From the NCBI GenBank assembly GCA_964532065.1, contig CAZHHG010000103.1, positions 1-8,470 of the forward strand: 8,470 bases of DNA, written 5' to 3'. Below the pieces are notes generated by a model. It saw only the letters and a program-made list of their open reading frames with translations, did no database searches and was not told the origin of the DNA. The stretch is from DSXH01 sp964532065. GTDB taxonomy: Bacteria; Bacteroidota; Ignavibacteria; Ignavibacteriales; Melioribacteraceae. Made by a program: the position numbers and the translations under genes. Shown here one piece after another: positions 1 through 6,888 of this stretch; position 1 is the stretch's first letter; every line of letters begins with the position of its first letter.

Positions 1-1
1 A

Positions 2-925
2 ATGATGAAGAATACAGTAGACCCGATGGCAGTACAGAGCGGTGTTTTCGCTGCTCTGATGGCTCAGAGAGGTTATTCGGGTACCGAAAAAGTATTCGAG
101 GGTAAAGAAGGATTCATGGATTGCTTCGGCGGCTGGAATGCTAAAGAAGAAAAACCGGAACCGGTTGTTATGAAAGGCCGCGAAGGTGAATCCGAATGGA
201 GCTGGGATATTGACGCACTAATCGGCGGACTTGGTAAAAGCTGGAAAATTCTTGAATGCGGCATGAAGGCATTCCCTACCGAAGCGTTAACACATACTCA
301 TATTTCCGCCACTCTTAAGACTGTTATCAATCATGATATAAAATATGATCAGATTGAGAGTGTAACGGTAACAACAATTGCTCGTGCCTGCGATATTCTT
401 TTCGATCCACACAAATACAGGCCGGAATCCAGGGAGACAGCCGATCATTCACTCCCGTACTGTATTGCAGCGGCTATTGTGGACCATAAAATAACGACTC
501 AATCCTTCAGCGATGAAAAGCTGAAAGATCCCCGCATCTGGCATGTAATCGATAAAATCAAGGGTGAAGCTTCACTGGAATTCGAGAAAATGTTCCCTGC
601 TAAACAGCCGTCAAAAGTTACTATAAGAACTAATGACGGAAAAGAGTATTCAGAATATCTTGAGTATCCTAAGGGTGATCCGCGTGAACCGATGTCGATG
701 GAGGATCTCGATAATAAATTTATTGCACTCTCATCCGGATTATTCAATGCCAAAGAGCAAAAGAAGATTAAAGAGATTATCTTTAACTGCGAAATCTTTC
801 CGGCCGGAAAATTTATGAATGCTCTGGTATTGAAGCAGAAACCGGGAAAGAAAAAAATCCAATCCGTTAAAAAGGTGATAAATGCAAAACTTAAAAAGAG
901 CAAGCGCGGGAAAACTAGGAGATAA
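2..925 (+). CDS. MmgE/PrpD family protein, C-terminal part (5' truncated by window edge)
   Basis: This family contains 2-methylcitrate dehydratase (PrpD), cis-aconitate decarboxylase and related cytoplasmic lyases that dehydrate or decarboxylate tricarboxylic acids. The reading frame is open to the window edge, so the Met codons at bases 2 and 5 are probably internal. The visible 307 residues start inside the conserved helical domain, with PMAVQSGVFAALMAQRGYSG at about residues 8-27 and FEGKEGF following. Full-length members have about 450-490 residues, so roughly 150-190 are missing. The strongest family signature is RETADHSLPYC (residues 144-154), followed by a KGDPREPMS segment near residue 225, typical of the C-terminal half. 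The last 30 or so residues are unusually rich in Lys and Arg, and their end is encoded in the overlap with the next gene. That 44-base overlap implies cotranscription with the citrate-lyase-like genes. Family assignment is firm. The exact substrate (2-methylcitrate, aconitate or another acid) cannot be read from this fragment. Confidence 0.9.
   Translation: MMKNTVDPMAVQSGVFAALMAQRGYSGTEKVFEGKEGFMDCFGGWNAKEEKPEPVVMKGREGESEWSWDIDALIGGLGKSWKILECGMKAFPTEALTHTHISATLKTVINHDIKYDQIESVTVTTIARACDILFDPHKYRPESRETADHSLPYCIAAAIVDHKITTQSFSDEKLKDPRIWHVIDKIKGEASLEFEKMFPAKQPSKVTIRTNDGKEYSEYLEYPKGDPREPMSMEDLDNKFIALSSGLFNAKEQKKIKEIIFNCEIFPAGKFMNALVLKQKPGKKKIQSVKKVINAKLKKSKRGKTRR
872..878 (+). promoter_or_regulatory. 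Shine-Dalgarno site for the CitDE fusion gene, inside the prpD-like coding region
   Basis: AAGGTGA lies three bases before the ATG at 882, with its AGG core about six bases upstream of that start. It sits within the last codons of the preceding gene. It supports the 882 start, which also places the first CitD residues exactly where the family begins. Confidence 0.6.
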
Positions 926-2102
926 AGTAAGATCCGATTGCTATATCGAAATAGAATTAACTAAATCGGGCGGGATTGAATCAACCCTCCATAGTAAAGT
1001 TGATTCTATGTACGGAGAGACAATTAATGATCTTCTTATAACGATGAGCGATTTCTTCGGTCTTAAGAACGCATTAATAAAAACAACTGATTATGGAGCA
1101 CTTCCATTTACGATAGCCGCCCGGTTCGAAGCAGCTTATAAAAAACTTTTTCCGGAAGATCAGAAAGTATTTCTACCGGAGTTCAACAAAAGAAATCTTT
1201 ACGGGACATCACGCGAGCGGTTACGCAGAAGCCGTTTATATCTTCCGGGTAACGAGCCGAAGTTTTATCCTAACGCCGGACTTCATAAATCGGACGGAAT
1301 AATTCTAGACCTTGAGGACAGCGTTGCCCCATCTGAGAAAGACGCCGCGAAATATCTAGTCCGGAATGCTCTATGCGCCGTCGACTTTTACGGTGCTGAA
1401 AGGATGGTTAGAATTAATCAACTACCACGTGGACTGGATGATCTCCATTTCGTTATTCCTCATAATGTTCATGTTATTTTAATACCCAAATGCGAATCGG
1501 CCCAAACGGTTCTGGATGTAGAGGAGGAGATAAATCTGATCAAAAATAGCAGGGGAATAAATTCCGGGATATTTCTTATGCCGATAATTGAAAGCGCATT
1601 AGGTGTTGTGAAGGCATTTGAGATTGCTTCGGCATCCGATATGGTTTGCGCCCTCGCAGTAGGATTGGAAGATTATACGGCTGATCTGGGAGTTGAAAGA
1701 ACTATTGAAGGTAAGGAAAGTTTCTACGCACGTTCTGCTATTATTAACGCCGCAAGGGCAGCCGGCGTTCAGGCAATTGATACTGTATTCTCGGATGTTA
1801 ATGATATGGAAGGTTTAAGAGCAAGCGTTCTTGAAGCAAAGGCCCTCGGTTTCGAAGGCAAAGGTTGTATTCATCCCCGTCAGGTTCAGGTTGTTCACGA
1901 AGCATTTGCACCTACTGAAAAAGAAATAGAACGGGCAAAGAAAATTATTATGGCATTTAATGAAGCCGAGAAAAAAGGATTGGGTGTTGTTGCTCTTGGC
2001 AGTAAGATGATTGATGCACCTGTAGTTAAAAGGGCCCGGCATACAATAGAGTTGGCAGTATCGATTGGTTTGTTGAATGCCAATTGGGCTGATAGTAATT
2101 GA
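882..2102 (+). CDS. Fused citrate lyase acyl carrier protein (CitD-like) and citrate lyase beta subunit (CitE-like)
   Basis: The protein has 406 residues. Residues 1 to about 92 resemble the citrate lyase gamma chain (CitD): ASAGK at 7-11, then RSDC at 17-20, and a GALPFTIAARFEAA helix corresponding to the GALDC.. RARL region of CitD. Ser18 is the likely attachment site for the phosphoribosyl-dephospho-CoA prosthetic group (inference). After a linker, residues 115 to about 400 form an HpcH/HpaI-type TIM barrel of the CitE family: RSRLYLPGN (116-124), LDLEDSVAP with Glu145 and Asp146, IIESALG with Glu237, GLEDYTADLG with Glu263/Asp264, and IHPRQ (330-334). Glu145, Glu237 and the Glu263/Asp264 pair fall where CitE places acidic and Mg-binding residues. 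CitE cleaves the citryl-ACP thioester to oxaloacetate and acetyl-ACP. Both domains are normally separate genes in the order citD-citE, which matches this fusion. It overlaps the upstream gene by 44 bases and is followed directly by a citF-like gene. True substrate could be citrate, citramalate or a relative. Confidence 0.88.
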   Translation: MQNLKRASAGKLGDKVRSDCYIEIELTKSGGIESTLHSKVDSMYGETINDLLITMSDFFGLKNALIKTTDYGALPFTIAARFEAAYKKLFPEDQKVFLPEFNKRNLYGTSRERLRRSRLYLPGNEPKFYPNAGLHKSDGIILDLEDSVAPSEKDAAKYLVRNALCAVDFYGAERMVRINQLPRGLDDLHFVIPHNVHVILIPKCESAQTVLDVEEEINLIKNSRGINSGIFLMPIIESALGVVKAFEIASASDMVCALAVGLEDYTADLGVERTIEGKESFYARSAIINAARAAGVQAIDTVFSDVNDMEGLRASVLEAKALGFEGKGCIHPRQVQVVHEAFAPTEKEIERAKKIIMAFNEAEKKGLGVVALGSKMIDAPVVKRARHTIELAVSIGLLNANWADSN

Positions 2103-2143
2103 GAATCATAAATAAAATATTTTTAAAACTATTGAATAAAAAG

Positions 2144-3700
2144 ATGAAACTGACAAAAAACTCCGCGGATAGATTTGTTCCTACAGAGGTAAACGGCCGT
2201 AAGCAGATTCCTTATAAGGGTATCGGGAAACATAAACCTGACGGCAGGTTATCAAATCCTTCAATAAAATCGTGTGCAGATTATCCAGAGGACGGAAATA
2301 AGATCGTAAAAAATTTAAGAGAGGCACTGAAGAGAGCTGGATTAAAAGACGGGATGACAATTTCAACACATCATCATCTCAGGAATGGCGACACAATTGC
2401 CAATAGTATTTTTGATGCCGCACATTCGCTTGGAGTTAAAAACTTAAGATGGTTTCCATCCGCCTCTTTCCCCTGTCATTCTCATCTGCTCCGGTATCTG
2501 ATCGATGGTACAATTCATCACATCGAAGGAAGTATGAACGGTCCTCTCGGGAAATTCACCAGTGAAGGTAGGATGAAAGGGACCGGTGTTCTCCGTTCGC
2601 ACGGCGGCAGGTATCAGTCAATTCAGGACGGTGAAGTTCATATTGATATTGCGGTAATCGCGGCGCCGACTGCCGATCCGTTCGGGAACGCAAACGGTGT
2701 GAATGGTAAATCGGCATGCGGCGGACTGGGATTCGCTCTTGCAGATTCCGAATACGCGGATAAAGTGATAGTCGTTACAGATAACCTGGTTCCTTTCCCA
2801 TGCGTACCCTGGCAAATACAGGGAAATAACGTTGACTTTGTAGTGGAAGTAGATTCGCTCGGCGATCCTTCAAAAATAGTCAGCGGAACTACTGAAATGA
2901 CAAAGAGTCCGGATCGGCTCTTAATTGCAGAATACGTCGCAAAGTTTATGGATGCGGCCGGAATTGTGAAGGATGGATTTTCTTATCAGGCGGGAGCCGG
3001 AGGAATAAACCTTGCTGTAATTCTATTCCTTAAAGAAATTATGAAAAGAAAAGGAGTAAAGGCGAGGTTTATAAGAGGAGGTTCAACCAAGTACCTTGTA
3101 GAACTTCTAAAGGAAGGATTAACTGATTATATTCTAGACGGCCAGACATTCGATCTTGATGCCGTTATCTCGATGCGAGATAATGCGAATCATGTTATGA
3201 CTACACCATTTACCAGTTATAATTATCATGCTAAAGGAAATTTCGCGTCAATAGTTGATGCAGCAATTCTCGGAGCTACAGAAGTTGATATAAACTTCAA
3301 CGCAAATGTTGTTACCCATTCCGATGGTTATCTGCTGCACGGAATAGGAGGATGGCAGAATTGCCTCTTCTCTAAATGCACAATTCTAGCTATTCCATCT
3401 TTCAGGGACAGGATTCCTGTTATACTTGATGAAGTAACAACACTATGCGGACCGGGGGAACTGATTGACGTTATTGTTACCGAGCGAGGGATTGCAATAA
3501 ATCCGCGCAGAAAAGATCTTATAGAAGCTACAAAGAAATCAAATCTACCGATCCGTTCAATTAAAGAGATTCAGAAAGAAGTATATGATATTTGCGGCGG
3601 CCCTCCAGCTAAACCATTAATTGACAGAAATAAGGTCGTTGCAGTTGTGAAATGGGTTGACGGGACATTGCTGGATTCTATTTACAAAGTGATTGGATAA
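2144..3700 (+). CDS. citF: Citrate lyase alpha subunit-like protein (citrate:acetyl-ACP transferase)
   Basis: The 518-residue product matches the usual length of CitF (about 500-520). CitF transfers the acyl carrier thioester from acetyl-ACP to citrate, giving the citryl-ACP that CitE cleaves. Visible CitF/CoA-transferase features are STHHHLRNGD with His76-78 near the N-terminus, a long YADKVIVVTDNLVPFPCVPW segment, the glycine-rich QAGAGGINLAV (from residue 282), HGIGGWQNCLFSKC, and the C-terminal CGPGELIDVIVTERGIAINP block. I chose ATG 2144 because the family begins with a short MK..N..GR.VP-like segment, matched here by MKLTKNSADRFVP. A TTG at 2099, overlapping the upstream stop codon as TTGA, would add 15 basic/hydrophobic residues. 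Neither start has a strong ribosome binding site. It is probably cotranscribed with the CitDE fusion gene 41 bases upstream, completing the alpha, beta and gamma set. Family call is strong; the substrate being citrate itself is inferred. Confidence 0.88.
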   Translation: MKLTKNSADRFVPTEVNGRKQIPYKGIGKHKPDGRLSNPSIKSCADYPEDGNKIVKNLREALKRAGLKDGMTISTHHHLRNGDTIANSIFDAAHSLGVKNLRWFPSASFPCHSHLLRYLIDGTIHHIEGSMNGPLGKFTSEGRMKGTGVLRSHGGRYQSIQDGEVHIDIAVIAAPTADPFGNANGVNGKSACGGLGFALADSEYADKVIVVTDNLVPFPCVPWQIQGNNVDFVVEVDSLGDPSKIVSGTTEMTKSPDRLLIAEYVAKFMDAAGIVKDGFSYQAGAGGINLAVILFLKEIMKRKGVKARFIRGGSTKYLVELLKEGLTDYILDGQTFDLDAVISMRDNANHVMTTPFTSYNYHAKGNFASIVDAAILGATEVDINFNANVVTHSDGYLLHGIGGWQNCLFSKCTILAIPSFRDRIPVILDEVTTLCGPGELIDVIVTERGIAINPRRKDLIEATKKSNLPIRSIKEIQKEVYDICGGPPAKPLIDRNKVVAVVKWVDGTLLDSIYKVIG

Positions 3701-3747
3701 AAAATGAATAGTCTTAACTGATCTTAAGATTAGCTAAGACTATTCAT
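3699..3747 (-). terminator. Rho-independent terminator of the RND efflux operon
   Basis: The arms ATGAATAGTCTTA (3704-3716) and TAAGACTATTCAT (3735-3747) are perfect inverted repeats. After one A/C mismatch (3717/3734) pairing continues through the inner palindrome ATCTTAAGAT, so nearly all of 44 bases fold. Read on the minus strand, the stem starts 17 bases after the pump gene's stop and is followed by a run of about six T. On the plus strand the stem begins 3 bases after the citF-like stop but lacks an adjacent T-run, so termination there is less certain. The stem is AT-rich. Confidence 0.75.
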
Positions 3748-3764
3748 AACGGTTTATCGGCTTA

Positions 3765-6700
3765 TTATTTCTGTTTTCTTTCTTTTCTCTTTCTGAAATA
3801 GTTTTTCACTTTTTCTCCGGCATTTTCAAATATCACATAGACAACCGGGATAACAATAAGAGTTAAGAGAGTTGTCGCCGAAAGTCCCCCGATTACCGCT
3901 CTTGCAAGAGGCGACCAGGTTTCAGCACCCTCACCAAGTTCAATTGCCAGAGGAACCATACCCAGGATTGTAGTTAAAGCAGTCATAAGAACAGGTCTCA
4001 TTCTAGCTTTACAACCGAATTCGACAGCTTCCAGTAATTCCATTCCTTTTCTGCGCTGCTGATTAATATAATCGACAAGAACAATCCCGTTATTTACAGC
4101 AATACCTACAAGCATAACAACACCTACAAGTGCCATTACGCTGAAAGTAGTACCTGTAATTGCCAGAAAGACTACTACACCAATAATTGAAAGCGGAACA
4201 GTAAACATAATAATCAGAGGGTCTACCAGAGATTCAAACTGCGATGCCATTATCATGTAGACAAGAATAACCGCAGCAAGGAACGCAAGGGCTAAATAGA
4301 AGAACGCCTCCTGCTGATCTTCAGCAGTTCCACCTATTAGAACCTGGTATTCTGAAGGGACAGGAGTTTCTTCAATTATTCTTTCAATCCGGTCAACAGC
4401 AGCCGACAGATCGATACCGGATAATCCGCAGCCAACAGAAACGTAACGGCTCTGATTTTCGCGGAAAATAGTTGGACTCGATTGTTCCTCGGTAATATTT
4501 GCGACATCCTTCAATTTTATTCTACCCCCGGCAGGTAAAGCAAGTTCAAGTTGTTCGAGCGATTCCTTTTTATTCCTGAATTCTTTATCAAACCGAACAT
4601 AAACGTCATATTCATCACCCTGCTCCCGGTATTGAGATGCCACCTTTCCCTGAATTGCCGTTGAAATATTTCCAGCTACCTGAACAGTCGATAGGTTGTA
4701 GAAATTGAGAAGGTCCTTATTCAAATGGACCTGAAGTTCAGGTGTTGTTTCTTTTGTATTGAGGGAAATATCGACCAGACCCTCAACCTTTTCCATTTTC
4801 GACTTAAACTCATTCGCAATCGCCTTTGCGCCAGCTACATCAAATCCTATAACTTTTACTTCGATATCCTTCTCAGTAGTAAAAGCCCCACCCTCCTGAA
4901 ATATATAAGTCACTCCAGGAAGCCGGTCAAATTTTTTCCTTAAGCTGTCCTGAATTTCAAATTGTGATTTCTGCCTTATACTGCGCGGTTTCAGTTTCAA
5001 AAATAATTCAATCGTACTCGATGTAGTTCCAAACGCACCGATTCCTTCCCTCTCACCATAAAAAATCGACACTGATTCAAAATCATCTTTTGCAACAACT
5101 TCCTTTATAATATTCTCTATTTCATACGCATAAACTCTTGTCTGCTCAATTGGTGTTCCGGATGGTGATTCAAGAATTACATTTATCAATCCCTGGTCCG
5201 ACTTAGGAAGAAATTCCCCTCCAAGTAAAGTTGCGAGTCCAATTGAAAGAATCAATAATCCCGTAACCGAGAACATTACCGTTTTCTTATGGTTGAGCGA
5301 CCAATGAAGTATTACTCTGTATTTTTCTGTCAGATCTAAAATCCATTGTCCGATTCTATCTTTAAACCTTGAAAAGCGGTTCTCCTTTTTATTAACCTCA
5401 ATATGAAGAATTTTTGCCGACATAAGAGGAACAAGAGTAATAGCAACTAAAAGTGAAACTAATAAGCTGAAAGTAATAGTAAGCACCATATCCTTGAATA
5501 ACTGTCCGGTAATATTCGGGACAAATAGTACCGGTAAAAACACTGCTACGGTAGTTAAAGTTGATGAAGTAATAGCCATTCCAACTTCCTGAGTACCGAT
5601 GTCTGCAGAATCATAAAGGTTCTTATCCATTTCCCTGTGGCGGTATATATTTTCAAGAACGACGATGGAGTTATCGACGAGCATACCGATCGCAAGTGCA
5701 AGGCCAGCCATCGATATAATATTCAGTGTAAGATTTGAGGCAAACATCACGGCAAAAGTTGCAATTACAGAAACCGGAATCGAGATACCCATGATCATGC
5801 TGCCGCGGAAATTTCTAAGGAAAAAATAGATTACGATAAATGCCAGAACGAATGCAATAATTGCAGTATTCTTAAGATTATTAACTGATTTTAGAATAAA
5901 CTCTGATTGATCCCACATCACTGATACTTTTGTACCCTGCGGCAGTCTCGAAATAATATCCGGAATTGCCTCATTAACGTTTCGGCTAGTTAAAACGGTA
6001 TTTGCATCGGACTGCTTCATAACAACGAGCATAATACCTGCGCCGTAATCAGATCTTACTTCATTAGTATTCTCTTTGAAACCATCTTCAACAATGGCAA
6101 CATCTTTAAGGTATACCGGTATCCCATTCCGATAAGTAATGATAGTGTTTTTAATCTGGTCGAGTGAGGAATATTCGCTCATAACCCTTAGGTTATAAAT
6201 CTTGCTCGTTGTCTCTATAGTACCTGCCGGCTGTAATCCGCTGCCGAACTGAACAGTCTGAAGTACATCATTCGGAGATAAGTTGTACGAAGCCAGAAGA
6301 ACCGGATTGATGTTTACGTTTATCTGTCTCTGCTGCCCGCCCATTGTTTGAACGGAAGCAACACCATTAACTCTTTCGAGCAGAGGTTCAATCTTTTCCT
6401 CGGATAATTTTCTTAATTCGGCCGGGCCGAGATAAGGTGAACTGATCGTAAGATAGCTGATCGGCATCATCGACGGGTCGAAAACAAATACCAGCGGTTC
6501 TGTTGCATCGGCGGGTAAAAAGTCTCTTATAAAATCGAGATTTTTCCTTATATCGTTTTCTGCGATATTCATATCCGTGCCATACTTGAATTCAAGCATG
6601 ACCATCGAAGTTCCTTTAGAGGATTGGGAACTGACTTTTTCAATATTTTTAACGGAAGAGACAGCTTCTTCAATAGGGCGTGAAATCAGATTTTCAACAT

Positions 6701-6872
6701 CCTCAGGGCTGACACCGACGTAACTTGTAATAACACCCGCAAAAGGGAATGTTATATCGGGGAAGAAATCGATTTTCAATTGAGAAAAAGAGAAGAAACT
6801 GAAAAAGATTATCACACCGTAAATCATTAAGAGTGTAATCTGCCTTTTAAGAGAAAATTTTGTTAATAGCAT
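3765..6872 (-). CDS. RND efflux transporter, inner-membrane pump subunit (HAE1/AcrB type)
   Basis: This 1035-residue protein is the proton-driven inner-membrane pump of a tripartite exporter and is close to AcrB in length (1049). It shows the duplicated RND layout: TM1 at about 12-31, a large periplasmic porter domain to about 330, TM2-TM6 at about 336-490, TM7 at about 528-548, a second periplasmic domain, then TM8-TM12 at about 855-1020. KIDFFPDITFP follows TM1 as expected. In TM4 the motif LVDNSIVVLENI holds Asp400, matching AcrB Asp407, but Asn401 replaces AcrB Asp408. In TM10, VNNGIVLVDYIN has Asn927 where AcrB has Lys940. RMRPVLMTALTTILG is the conserved TM11 segment. The ATG at 6872 has AAGGAT 10 bases upstream, and the gene ends in tandem TAATAA stops. 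It is last in the operon, 14 bases after the adaptor gene. It is more like drug/lipophile exporters than metal (CzcA) pumps; substrates are unknown. Confidence 0.95.
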   Translation of the reverse strand: MLLTKFSLKRQITLLMIYGVIIFFSFFSFSQLKIDFFPDITFPFAGVITSYVGVSPEDVENLISRPIEEAVSSVKNIEKVSSQSSKGTSMVMLEFKYGTDMNIAENDIRKNLDFIRDFLPADATEPLVFVFDPSMMPISYLTISSPYLGPAELRKLSEEKIEPLLERVNGVASVQTMGGQQRQINVNINPVLLASYNLSPNDVLQTVQFGSGLQPAGTIETTSKIYNLRVMSEYSSLDQIKNTIITYRNGIPVYLKDVAIVEDGFKENTNEVRSDYGAGIMLVVMKQSDANTVLTSRNVNEAIPDIISRLPQGTKVSVMWDQSEFILKSVNNLKNTAIIAFVLAFIVIYFFLRNFRGSMIMGISIPVSVIATFAVMFASNLTLNIISMAGLALAIGMLVDNSIVVLENIYRHREMDKNLYDSADIGTQEVGMAITSSTLTTVAVFLPVLFVPNITGQLFKDMVLTITFSLLVSLLVAITLVPLMSAKILHIEVNKKENRFSRFKDRIGQWILDLTEKYRVILHWSLNHKKTVMFSVTGLLILSIGLATLLGGEFLPKSDQGLINVILESPSGTPIEQTRVYAYEIENIIKEVVAKDDFESVSIFYGEREGIGAFGTTSSTIELFLKLKPRSIRQKSQFEIQDSLRKKFDRLPGVTYIFQEGGAFTTEKDIEVKVIGFDVAGAKAIANEFKSKMEKVEGLVDISLNTKETTPELQVHLNKDLLNFYNLSTVQVAGNISTAIQGKVASQYREQGDEYDVYVRFDKEFRNKKESLEQLELALPAGGRIKLKDVANITEEQSSPTIFRENQSRYVSVGCGLSGIDLSAAVDRIERIIEETPVPSEYQVLIGGTAEDQQEAFFYLALAFLAAVILVYMIMASQFESLVDPLIIMFTVPLSIIGVVVFLAITGTTFSVMALVGVVMLVGIAVNNGIVLVDYINQQRRKGMELLEAVEFGCKARMRPVLMTALTTILGMVPLAIELGEGAETWSPLARAVIGGLSATTLLTLIVIPVVYVIFENAGEKVKNYFRKRKERKQK

Positions 6873-6882
6873 TTTATTAAAT

Positions 6883-6888
6883 ATCCTT
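6883..6888 (-). promoter_or_regulatory. Shine-Dalgarno site for the RND pump gene
   Basis: On the minus strand AAGGAT lies 10 bases before the pump's ATG (6872-6870). It overlaps the end of the adaptor gene, whose stop codon occupies 6889-6887, so reinitiation or coupled translation is plausible. Confidence 0.55.

Noticed and set aside
499..903. Minus-strand open frame of 134 codons opposite the PrpD-like gene.
   Set aside because: It is antisense to a well-conserved coding region, has no recognisable protein features beyond hydrophobic composition mirrored from the sense strand, and has no ribosome binding site that I can see.
882..1160. Possible stand-alone CitD gene followed by a separate CitE gene.
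   Set aside because: No stop codon or frame change separates the domains, and no ribosome binding site with a good start is seen at the CitE domain's beginning near residue 113, so a fusion is the simpler reading.
3765..6872. Heavy-metal (CzcA-type) RND pump.
   Set aside because: The TM4 motif LVDNSIVVLENI and the general layout fit the HAE1 drug-type group better, and no metal-binding His/Met-rich segments were seen in the adaptor.
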